Part shown: positions 37,259 through 46,805 of the stretch, one piece after another
Layout of the letters: each line of letters begins with the position of its first letter
Numbering within the stretch: the stretch's first letter is position 1
Source: Cristatella mucedo
Taxonomy: Eukaryota > Bryozoa > Phylactolaemata > Cristatellidae
DNA: 64,000 nucleotides
Direction of reading: 5' to 3'
Assembly: GCA_009760855.2 (NCBI GenBank)
Contig: WPIO01000035.1
Location: 3,683,001 to 3,747,000 of the forward strand
The notes under the pieces: model-generated
Told to the model about the DNA's origin: nothing
Database searches by the model: none
What the model saw: the letters and a program-made list of their open reading frames with translations, nothing else
Position numbers and translations under genes: made by a program

Positions 37259-37604
37259 CGAAAGAGCTCAACGTACTCGAACATGGATGATGCCCTAATT
37301 CAACAGTGTCTGTTATTGTCACGAAATACCGATTGATGCAAGGTTCTCAGAATGTCTGTACACTTTGAGAATCTCTTCCCTTCTCCTATCTAAACACGTT
37401 GCTACATTCCAAAACTTTCTAAGTGAACTATGGATACATTAGCACACTGGCCATTCCACAGGTGAGCCAGGATTAATAATTGGGGGCAGAGACATTATAA
37501 CTAGTATATTGATAATATGCACTGTGATGGCATGCATACGCGACCAGAGGCCAATTCACATGGAGCAGAAAATACTGTGAGGATCAGGTCATCTCATAAT
37601 CAAC

Positions 37605-37612
37605 CCTTATGA
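37605..37612 (+). repeat. Left 8-bp target duplication CCTTATGA
   Basis: Identical to the octamer at 37,799-37,806 immediately right of the MITE. Eight-base duplications are diagnostic of hAT insertion. Confidence 0.9.
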
Positions 37613-37798
37613 CAGTGGTTCTCAACGCTCCTAATACCACGACCCTTTAATACAGTTACTTATGTTGTGGCAACCCTCAACGATACAATTATTGTGTGCA
37701 AAATGTAGAAATGCGTGTTTCCCCATTATCTTAGCGACCCCTGTGAAAATGTCGTTCGACCCCATAAGGGGTTGCAACCCACAGATTGAGAACCACTG
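37613..37798 (+). mobile_element. Non-autonomous hAT MITE of the SPIN type
   Basis: A 186-bp element starts CAGTGGTTCTCAA and ends TTGAGAACCACTG, a perfect 13-bp terminal inverted repeat. It is flanked by the perfect 8-bp duplication CCTTATGA. Inside the left end CGACCCTTTAATACAGTTAC is followed by ATGTTGTGGCAACCC. Inside the right end are CGACCCCTGTGAAAATGTCG, TTCGACCCCATAAGGGG and TGCAACCCACAGATTGAG. From memory these terminal blocks are those of the non-autonomous SPIN/URR1 hAT elements, whose SPIN family is known for horizontal transfer among tetrapods and some invertebrates. There is no transposase, so mobilisation needed an autonomous relative. The central 40 bp do not obviously match, so the exact subfamily is open. 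Confidence 0.9.
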
Positions 37799-37806
37799 CC
37801 TTATGA
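37799..37806 (+). repeat. Right 8-bp target duplication CCTTATGA
   Basis: Second copy of the target octamer, perfect match to 37,605-37,612. Confidence 0.9.
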
Positions 37807-38140
37807 TAAGCTAGGAATTTTGATAGTAGTCAATCAATCAGTCGCAGTCGCTTAGGTCCCGCCTGCATTGTTCACTTTAGATATTTATAGTACCAGTATG
37901 GTGGGGCAGCAATAATGAGGTCTCGTCAAAATGTCAACTAGGGGAGATAATTTTGTTAATTTGTATGTTTATATGGATTATCTGCTAGAAATGTATAGGA
38001 ATATGAACTGAAAAGGGACTTCCGAAAGATGGTCATGGGTATTCCAGCAGCATGTTTAGTCTTCAAGAAATCAGTGATTTGAGTACCAGACCAGGTATTG
38101 AGATTGCAGTGATTTGAGAATAAGGGGTTGTCATTGCAGT

Positions 38141-38359
38141 CTAATGTGAAGGATCATGCAGTTTGACTTTAATAATTCCGTTTTCTTTCTTCTCGACCAC
38201 AGCAATGCTGCTTCCTCCGAAGTATGTACGGCCGGTTATAGATGGCTCACCTGGGATATTGCTGCAGTTGGGTGAGCAAGTGGTTAGGCTTTTTCTGCAT
38301 GTGTATTTTTTCGGGCATTTTGTGAGCTGATCGATCAAATTTACCATCAAAATGTGCAA
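38141..38359 (-). CDS. Unrecognised short cysteine-rich open frame, possible exon
   Basis: A 72-codon minus-strand frame has a Cys cluster (TKCPKKYTCRKSLTTCSPNC) followed by a strand-like, charged C-terminal part (SSIAVVEKKENGIIKVKLHD). Composition is protein-like and not simple sequence. A splice-donor-like CAG/GTGAGC lies inside the frame near 38,245-38,252, so an exon could end there. No family was recognised and no second exon was found, so it may equally be chance. Confidence 0.18.
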   Translation of the reverse strand: MHILMVNLIDQLTKCPKKYTCRKSLTTCSPNCSNIPGEPSITGRTYFGGSSIAVVEKKENGIIKVKLHDPSH

Positions 38360-38939
38360 AGTGTAAAGGATTTGTGTAAAGTCTCATTTGTACATCTGTG
38401 CTGCTGTGCTTTGTGTTTACCAGTCTTGTTAAGTTTGCAGTGCCCTATCTTCATCTCTCGAGAATCCAACCGAATTTGTTTGCTGGAAATCTGAGGGTGC
38501 TGCAATTGTTCTTTTTCAAATTTGTCCAGTCATACTTCGCAGGCTGAAACCTAGCCCATGATCACTATTCCCTGCAGCAGCTTTGGTCCGACTCAAACGA
38601 GCAGCAGTTGCAGTAGATAGAAACTAATGAACTTCTCTTGAACTCGCCGAGAGATCGTTGCAAGGCATGTCTGTGTAACACTTGCTCCTTACCATGCATT
38701 CAGTTTGTAAGTGTGTTCGCTGTGACACATGTCATAAAGCATTCTGTGCTGTAGGCTGCTTATTAGAAATCGCAGGAAGTCGCATGGGACATGGTGGCCG
38801 TGCCGGTAAGTCGATGACTGGGCCCCTACTTTCCTGCGGAAGTATCAGTTGGATGAGGCTGGTGCCGCATTTGTGTCCAGCTGACCCAACGCCCTCTTGC
38901 CGCACGAGGAATTGACCAAGCAACTGCCACTTTTCATGC

Positions 38940-39326
38940 TCATTCTTGCTCCCAGTCTTCTTTCTCGTCGTCCGGTAATCGCATGTCACCAGCATGCAGC
39001 TCATCGAAAGCATCGTAACCAAAGGTCAAGGGCTTCGAGCATACGAGACACGAAAAGAAAACCATAGCTGTAAAGGGACATCCACCGCTAGAAGTCCTTG
39101 GTGCTGGCTTGAGTCTTTCTGCCGAGAAAGCCTTCGAAGCACCTCCAAAAAGTCGTGCTAACACTTGTTTTGCACCAAGGCACAGCGCACTGTCTCTGCT
39201 TCTTCCTCCTCCTCCTCCTGCTGACGACGACGTCCGAGTGGTCGAACGGGACGACCGAATAGACAAAGGCTTTCTCAGGCTCGTAGACGTAGACATCTTA
39301 GACTCATCTAGACGTAGCCATCTCAC
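38940..39326 (-). CDS. Unrecognised open frame with Ser/Gly low-complexity part
   Basis: A 128-codon minus-strand frame. The first third is Ser/Thr/Arg-rich and passes through a (GGA)n-like stretch coding poly-Gly. The last third (FFSCLVCSKPLTFGYDAFDE, then an acidic tail with DDEKEDWEQE) looks more protein-like. The simple repeat could keep the frame open by chance. No domain was recognised. Confidence 0.15.
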   Translation of the reverse strand: MRWLRLDESKMSTSTSLRKPLSIRSSRSTTRTSSSAGGGGGRSRDSALCLGAKQVLARLFGGASKAFSAERLKPAPRTSSGGCPFTAMVFFSCLVCSKPLTFGYDAFDELHAGDMRLPDDEKEDWEQE

Positions 39327-40689
39327 TATCGAGTGCCTATAAACTTAACATATGGAGCTGGAGGACACACTCGGCGCGACTGCCGTCGTTCAAACTGAGC
39401 TGCCAGTCCCAGCATTCGTTGTGATAGGCATCTTTCATTGCCCAAAGACTCTCTAGTCAGATAGCACCATAACAACCGATGCCGCTTCAAGTACGACGTA
39501 TGAGTCGCACAGGGTTCTGGTGGCCCAAGGCTGTTATTCCGGAAGCTCAGGTGCCTCAGAAAAATCAAGAGTTTGCTAAGGCACATGGACATGTTTTTCA
39601 GGAGGCTCTGAGCAGACTGCTGTATCTTCTTGCAAAACCACTGCTGTTATTGCAAGTGCTTTGGCCACTGAGAGACATGAGCTGAGAATGAGCTCTTCGT
39701 TTGAAACCATCCAGACTTGGCCTCTCCATTGCATTTGATTAATTCTGCAGGTTACCATATTCTTAGCTAATGCCACTTAAGCATTAAGTCCACTATAGAA
39801 AACTCGTTTGCCTAAGACCCACTTAATCGCTGTGGCTATGTGAAGTTACATATGGAGGTACATTAAATTACATGCACAACAATGCTATAACTCAGTGGAT
39901 GTAACAGACATTGAGAGTACCACTGGCGCCACTGATGCAGATGCATCTGGGGGCGGGTGACATAAACACAGTCTATTGTCTTACAAGGCCCTGCATACTC
40001 TGCCGGTGCAATGGTCACAGCCACATGTATAACAACAGTCAGGCATCGATGATGCTGCATTTAACTCCTTCTGGCACAACCAGCGTGTCTGCAATGGTCA
40101 TGCCTCGAACGAGATGCTACTTTCGTGCCATACATCGTACAGCTCATCATCACAGGAGTCACGTGGGACAGCTATCAAGTAGGGCGGTGCCAAAAAGCCA
40201 CAGCTACTACAAAGTACTCGTGGTGCGTATACGTCAGATGGAGACGAATTTTTGTTCACGCTGAACTCGGAATCTAAGCTCATAGAGACTCAGGCTTAGT
40301 GGTATTCTCCTCGCCATAAGTAACAGAGACCAGGCAGAGTTGCCTCAGCAGCCGTAAAACCTCCTCACAATAGCACCATATTCTCTAGTGCAACATCTGC
40401 CGATTTCCGATGAGCTACTTCAATGCTGATAAAAATCGAATAGCCTGTAACTGCCCAATTCTAAAGAGCATCGCCTTCTACCGCAGGGACTAATTTGGGA
40501 TAACTTGCTCGTCGTACTTGCACTTGGTCTGGTGACATGTGCTCTCCACGTGTCGCAGCAGGTGTCCAAGTGCTTCTTGCCTACTTCCAGTGCTCTGGTG
40601 AAGCTTTCATACCAGATGAAATAGCCCTACAGGTCATGTGCTGTTTTTACTCAATCCGCTTAGCTTTCTGTTAGGTTTTTGTGCGTGCG

Positions 40690-40697
40690 CGTGTGTG

Positions 40698-40776
<79 letters not shown>

Positions 40777-40798
40777 GTGTGTGTTTGTGTGTGTGTGT
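40690..40798 (+). repeat. Long (TG)n microsatellite
   Basis: About 100 bp of near-pure TG with single GC and TT interruptions near 40,772 and 40,785. Confidence 0.92.
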
Positions 40799-41061
40799 GA
40801 CAGCAGTTGCACAAGCCAGAAAATGAACAGACGACATGGCTGTTAATAACAAGTCGCAGGAAGCAACGCTGGAGCTAGGGGCAATGCTGGCTGCCCCTAG
40901 CCTCAGAGATTACCAAAGTCCGTGAGTTCCCACCCTCTCCACTGTTCCCCGATGGAAGCATTTGCCAGAAGTGCAAGGACCTTAAATATGTCCAGCAGAC
41001 TCAACACCAAGTGAACAATGCGTCGAGAGCCCAGAGTCAAGCACAGGGGCTGCTTGCTACC

Positions 41062-41145
41062 AACAACAGCAGCAACAGCAGCAGCAGCAGAAACTGCTAC
41101 TGCTGCCGCTGCTGTTGCTGCTACTGCAGCAGCTGCTGCTGTGCA
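41062..41145. repeat. CAG then CTG trinucleotide tracts in inverted arrangement
   Basis: An imperfect (CAG/CAA)n run to about 41,090 is followed after AAACTGCTA by an imperfect (CTG)n run to about 41,110, and then by CAGCAGCTGCTGCTG. The two tracts are complementary and adjacent, giving a long imperfect hairpin. The Ala- or Gln-rich frames through it are artefacts. Confidence 0.85.
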
Positions 41146-41856
41146 TACTAGCAAGCTGTTCGGGTGATGAATGAGGGGCAGCAATTCCTGCACCGGCCAC
41201 TCTGTGAGCAGCAGCTACTGGTTACAACAATGACGGCAACATGGCAGATGTAGCTACAGGCGACAGCCCTACAGGCAGCAGCTTTAGGAATGTGCAGCAG
41301 CACTTTTCAGCTGCAGCAGGAAAGGCAAACCGCAGCAGGAATCCCAGAACCTTCAGGCAAGAGATGGAATGGTATGGGAGCAACCCAGTGGAAACAAAGC
41401 AAGCCCTTCAGCGAGAGAAACTGGTTGCACAGCGCTCTTATCTCTTGCTCCTGTGTGAGCATCTTCACACAGTTACTATAATTACTGCAGTTGGCATGCC
41501 ATCCAATGGCAGTGGAGGGGAATGTATCTATCTTACCCGGCTGACAATGGCATTTGGAATTGGCCTGGGCAAGCCATTGGCACCAGCAAGGTGGGGGGAC
41601 ATCAAATAATCAAAAGTCGAACCTGGGCACCACCATCAGGTCGAGGACTCTATTGTGTGCCTTTGCAGCCATGTGCTGCATACTAAGTTAGTGCCTGACT
41701 TTACACTGCTAACAAAGAAGCCAAGCTGCCCTGGGGCATCAACCAGCCAGAGAGTAGCAGAAAGCTGCAGCAGCAGCAGCAGCAGTGTTACAGAGGGGTA
41801 GCCACGGTGTGTGCTTTTTAAAGAGCTGCCATACAAAGAGGTACTAAGTGGGGTGG
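41146..41856. other. Unassigned DNA with (CAG)6 and a possible SINE head
   Basis: A (CAG)6 run lies at about 41,767-41,786. On the minus strand near 41,600-41,690, a box-B-like GCCCAGGTTCGACTTTTG is preceded by TATGCAGCACATGGCTGC, a weak box-A candidate. No family tail follows. Confidence 0.35.
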
Positions 41857-42460
41857 GGGGAGAACGAAAGAGAAAGAGAGACAGGAAAGAGAGGGGAGAG
41901 AAAGAGAGTGAGATAGAGGGAGAGCAATGGGAGAGGGTGAATAAGTGGAGAATGAAGGGAGAGAGCAGAAAAGAGAGGGAGAGAGAGAGAACATGAGGGA
42001 GTGGTAGGGAATGGAAGAACGAGTGAGAAGATAAAGAGAGATAGCGAGATTAAAATAAGAAAAGGCGAGATATATTAAGACATAGGTTACAAAAAATATG
42101 GAATGAAATGGAGAGATTGAGAGAGGGAGGAAGCATGTGACAGACAGAGGGAGATCAAGGGAGGAAAAGAGAGGGAGAGAGTGAGAGAGAGAGACATGTA
42201 GAGAGCGGGAGGAGATCAAGAGATGGAGAAAAGTAGGAACTGTTTGCAAATAAGAGGGAGAGAGTGATAGACGTAGTAAGCAAGAGAAAAATAGAGATGA
42301 GGAGAGGGAAATAGAGTAAGAGAGGACAGAGAAGAAAAGAGATGGAGACGTTTGGAGCGAGAGAGAGGGAGAGGCGGTTGGGGTAGAGAGGGAGAGGGAG
42401 AGGAAGAGAAAGAGAGGAGAGAGAGAGCTAGAGAGAGAGAAAGAGTGTGAGAGAGTCCCT
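41857..42460 (+). repeat. About 600-bp GA-rich polypurine tract
   Basis: The plus strand is almost only A and G, in degenerate GAGA/GGGA units with scattered interruptions. The opposite strand therefore stays open for 228 codons of Ser/Leu-rich residues, which is a composition artefact and not a gene. Confidence 0.88.
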
Positions 42461-42462
42461 GG

Positions 42463-42642
42463 AAATTGGTGCCAGAGGTAAAATGCTAGAACTTCGTGAT
42501 CCAAGTGGGTTTAAGTTCTACAGCAGGCAGTTCTTTACGGCCCACTAAAATTAGTGGTTGTGGGGACAGCAGTGAAGGCCCTCCTACAGCTATATGAATC
42601 AGCGTTTGAGTCAGCCGGCCATTACTTTTTCTTTTATAAAGA
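42463..42642 (+). mobile_element. SINE-B copy
   Basis: Box-A-like TTGGTGCCAGAGGTAAAATG and box-B-like CAAGTGGGTTTAAGTTCTA lead into CTTTACGGCCCACTA, GTGGTTGTGGGGACAGCAG, GAAGGCCCTCCTACAGCTAT and GAGTCAGCCGGCCATTACTT. These blocks follow the body order of the 37.1-kb copy. It is wedged between two purine/pyrimidine simple repeats. Confidence 0.55.
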
Positions 42643-42666
42643 AGCACATATGAGAGATACAGATAT

Positions 42667-42948
<282 letters not shown>

Positions 42949-44237
42949 AATGAGAATCCTCACTATGTATCAGCATCTTGCCTGCCAATGGCTGCCAGTG
43001 CCCTAGAGGACTGGTGCATTTGTTGCCACACCTTAAGATCACGAGCTCTCATATCCTAGACATGATGATTGAGCAGCCCAGTTCTATTTGCGTGGATGTA
43101 GAGCAACCTAGTTTTTAGAAGGACTAGATCTTCTGGAAAAGCTGTGAGTCTCGGCAAAAGTTCCCTGCCACTGCCGTGAACAATGCATCCCCATCTGATG
43201 CTGCCACTCGGAACCATGGACTTCTTTGATTCAAGCAACCCACTCACTACCCACTCACTCACTCACTAACTCAGCCGAGCAAACCCGGTGAACCGAGATC
43301 TATTGCAGAAACATCCGCCTCCAGTGTACTTACAGTTCCAAGGACAAATCGCTCAAAGCAGCTTCGACTTGTCCCAGACCAGCCCCCCCCCCCCAGAAAG
43401 CTTGCCAGATGCTGCCAATGACGATCCGTGCGTTGCTGCCGAGCGGCAGGCCTCAGCTCTGCCCTGGCTCATGGCTCCCTGCATAAGCCTGCTCCCTAGA
43501 GAACCCTCCAGGATTTAGGAGCGCTAAGCATGCTGGTGCCTTTTAATATCAGGCAAGCAAATACTGGATTGGCACTTGTCACGTGAGCTCCGGCTAGACA
43601 AGATCCAGTCCAAGTCATGAATGCAAGCAGACATCACTCACCCTTTGTGAGAACCAATGGTCAAACAACACTGTGGATTTCCGGCTGGCCGGCTTATAGT
43701 GCTTAGCCGAGCACTCGAAATGTTGGCCATGTGCTCCAGAGCAGATTGGCATTACTGTGCTGACAGACTGCGCATTGCGAACAACCCATCACCTCGATTG
43801 ACATAAAGCGAACCTCTCCAAGCTGTTTTTGCACATGAGGGCACTTTGACATTTGTCTTTGCACTTTGACATTTGCATCTTTGTAGCATGAGGGCCTCCG
43901 GAGTCCACCACCGGCAAGTGTGCTCCTCCACACTCTTCGGTCAGAACTAAGGTTAGCTAAGTAGCCTGTGCAGCAGTTTGCAGCACAAGCCCGCCAGCCA
44001 AAGCTGTAGCTTCAGAGCAGTGGCAGAGCTTCAGTACAGCATTGTAGGCTTCTCATAGCTACGAGATGACACACTGCTGAGTGTCACGGCATGTTTTTAA
44101 TATGTTTTCAGCATGCTGTTAGGAGCATTGGTGTTAGAAGCATGCAGCGTTGTCCGGCTGCTTTGTGTAGACTTTACTCCAAACTAGCAGGTTCCCTACA
44201 GACCAACTGGTTGATTAAGAGAAAAAATATATATATA
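42949..44237. other. Unassigned non-coding DNA
   Basis: No gene was seen. There is a short ACTC repeat at about 43,240-43,270 and a C14 homopolymer near 43,382. Confidence 0.4.
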
Positions 44238-44375
44238 ATTCATTTCTATAACGCCCGAAGAGAACTTAATCTCTATTCAGGCGCTTCACGTATGCCTCGG
44301 GCCGGGCTCAAGCCCACGACCTCAGCCGGACCTTGGTCGGGGCGAGCACCTTAACGGCTGGACCAAGCCAGCTCA
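44238..44375 (-). mobile_element. SINE-A copy, clearest example
   Basis: On the minus strand, box-A-like TGGCTTGGTCCAGCCGTTAA (44,351-44,370) and box-B-like GGTCGTGGGCTTGAGCCC (44,303-44,320) are spaced as in a tRNA gene. They are followed by GTGAAGCGCCTGAATAGAG, ATTAAGTTCTCTTCGGGCG and TTATAGAAATGAATT. That tail is the LINE 3' terminus with few changes. The tRNA acceptor stem is not intact, so this is a SINE and not a gene for a working tRNA. Confidence 0.75.
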
Positions 44376-45423
44376 AGCCAGTGTCTCAAGAGGTCTGGCG
44401 ATATGGCATCATGCTAGCTGGGCTTTGTACCGTACTCTCTAGGTATCCCAAGTAGCCCTCCCCCCCCCCCCCGTGGCAAGGGCAAGGTTATGCTGCTAAA
44501 CCAGACCACGTCATCTAGTCAACTGTTGGATCCACTGCTTGCCAAATCCGTGGTACCTAGCCAGGTTAAGGGTGGACTTGAAGCAAATCCCATTCCTTCA
44601 GAGGAAGAACTTTCCAGCCTGGATATCACAGGGTTCTATCAGGCCGATCCCTTGCAAGGATAGCAAGCAAACCGGTTAGGTAAAGAAAGGGCTGCCGGCG
44701 GAACCCAGTTGCAATAACCGAGACGCTTCGCCAAAAACTCGTGGCAGATGTGGCATAGCCAACGCCAGAGCCTGACCTTCCCGTGGATTGCCTGCTTAGA
44801 GTACCGTGCTAATTCCTTCACGGCCAAATGCTCAGCGATGCCCTTGCCAGCCCATCCCTGTGGTGCCAAACAGTTCATGCCTCGAGAATTTCTCTAGTCT
44901 CTTGATAGGGAGATACAGGGACTGCATTTGGGCTGGAGTCTCATCAAGCAGGCAAGGATGCCCACTTAGATATTTGCCTTATCAGTCCAATTAGAGCATG
45001 CAGACAGATTTCCAGGCATCTGATACCATAGCAAAGAATATTAGTTCCGACAGACTGCTCTGCATACTTGCTATAAAAAAGGCCAATCAGTCGGGAAGCC
45101 TGTGATGGGTGTGGACATGAAGCAATCCTGCCATGCACGTGCCTGCGTAAAAAGATTGCAACGCCCATAAAGAAGGCCTTGCCGATCCTCACCAGCAACA
45201 GATCGTCGACCCCTTACTAAAGCTATTGCCACTGGCCACTTCTCTGCAGTCCCTATTCTAGCGGTATTGACACAAGCCACAATCGAGATTCGCAGTAGAG
45301 TTTTCCATTGTCGCCAGTATGTGAATAGCAGCAGGGAGTGTGCGCCTCGGCTCCTGGCCTGTGAAGTGCCAGGGTAGTGGTAGGGTTGCAGCAGGCTGCT
45401 CGCTCGAGCATTAGGACACGCAA
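44376..45423. other. Unassigned non-coding DNA
   Basis: No gene was seen. A C14 homopolymer lies near 44,459. Confidence 0.4.
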
Positions 45424-45483
45424 GCATAAAGTGCCAAGAAAGAGATCAAGTCCCTTGAGGGTGCTATGCAAATGCATTACTAT
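45424..45483 (+). mobile_element. Solo LINE/SINE tail, first of a tandem pair
   Basis: GCATAAAGTGCCAAGAAAGA, then GATCAAGTCCCTTGAGGGTG and CTATGCAAATGCATTACTA repeat the conserved 3' terminus. It is followed at once by a second tail. Confidence 0.65.
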
Positions 45484-45600
45484 TTCCCTTTGCAGCAAAT
45501 GTAAAGCGCCTAGAAAGAGATTGAGTTCTCTGAGGGCACTTTATTAAGTGTATTATTATTACTATTATTATTATTATTACTATGATGATCATTAATTATT
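45484..45600 (+). mobile_element. LINE 3' tail, second of a tandem pair
   Basis: CCTTTGCAGCAAATGTAAAG, CGCCTAGAAAGAGATTGAG and TTCTCTGAGGGCAC, ending in an interrupted (TTA)n run to about 45,600. It closely matches the young copies, whereas the preceding tail is more diverged. This suggests a young insertion at the end of an old one. Confidence 0.75.
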
Positions 45601-46227
45601 GTTATAATTGATAGGAATTGCCGAATAGTGCAAGAGCCCTCACCAGGATCTCTCGGACGCCGTGACAGGTGCTGCAGCACTTTGCTTGCAAATACATCGA
45701 TCAGACAGATCGTCTCTTCATGAATTATCGACGACCCTGACAGAGCGGACACCGAGCCTGCTGCGTCTGTGGACCAGTTTCTATACAACTGGTCGCCCGC
45801 TGTGGTCTCAGAGCTGAGCGAGATGCAAAACTCTCATTCGCTGCACGACGATGTGCTATGCCAAAGCCTTAGCCATAGGTAACTCCAACAGTGCTGACAG
45901 CCCAGTGGTTGTCTCTTCCCAAATCATTACACCTCACCTGGGTGGGGGGTAAGGTGGATCTGTGCTTATCCAATCAGCCATTGAAGGATGCTAGCCATGT
46001 CTTCAGTGAGTCTAGAGCAAACAGCTGCTGGTAATTTGATCACACTCAGAGCATGCGAAGGCAAATCAGCTGCCGTTCGGCTCGGCCATGTTCCAACCAG
46101 CCTTCTGGTTCTCTCTTCAACTCATTGGCATTCGTGGATCACTAGAAACTCATGTCTCTCTCCACTGGAAGCAATCCTATCTGAACCGGGTGGTACCTCA
46201 AGCTTCACCCTAAGATAGCATGCACCC

Positions 46228-46322
46228 TGCCACAGCTACTGCTGCTGCTGCAGCACACTGCTGCTGCTGTTGCTGCTTCTCTGCTTTTGCTGCTGCTGCT
46301 TTTGCTGCTGCTGCTGCCGCGC
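46228..46322 (+). repeat. Interrupted (CTG)n tract
   Basis: CTG units with TTG, TTT and CTT interruptions over about 95 bp, with CTGCAG palindromes at the left end. Confidence 0.85.
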
Positions 46323-46647
46323 CACTGCTACATCCTGGTGCCAAAATGAGTAAGAGATGTATCGGTCAGCCTAGGGCTGTTTGCTAATAGATAGATTAGA
46401 AGCTAGAACTTCGGAACAAGCACGGGTGCTCACACATCCGGCTTTAATGCTTACCTGCCGGCCGGCCGACCGGCGCTGGATCACAGCCCAGGTGCAAGGG
46501 GATTACACTTCATGACTAAGATTGCGCTTCGTGTCCTGAAGTTGCCCTTCTTTCATTGCCTGCAATGAGTGCAGTGCCAGACGAACACGTTGCTCTGTCA
46601 CGATATAAGTGTGATGCTGTGCAGTCAGAGATTCTACTTTGGCCCCG

Positions 46648-46805
46648 AGTTTTAGTCTGTTGGTAATGTACTCGAATTTCCAGGTAAGTGGTTTGAGTCC
46701 TGCTGCAGGCAATCTTGTTTGCATTGCCCACTGAAAGTTGATGAAAGCCACTGAAGTTCTTCGGCCAGTCTAAAGTATGGCTGTTAAGGCCATCTTACCT
46801 TCTGC
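46648..46805 (+). mobile_element. SINE-B copy
   Basis: Box-A-like TTTAGTCTGTTGGTAATG and box-B-like AAGTGGTTTGAGTCCTG are followed by TTTGCATTGCCCACTGAAAG, TTGATGAAAGCCACTGAAG and GGCTGTTAAGGCCATCTTAC. This matches the SINE-B body order with moderate divergence. Confidence 0.55.

Larger units (their letters stand above)
37807..40689. other. Mostly unassigned DNA
   Basis: Apart from the two weak open frames at 38,141-38,359 and 38,940-39,326, no feature was recognised. No LINE or SINE tail is visible in this stretch. Confidence 0.35.

Noticed and set aside
41818-42504. 228-codon minus-strand frame rich in Ser and Leu
   Set aside because: It is the complement of a GA-rich polypurine tract, so the open frame is a simple-sequence artefact.
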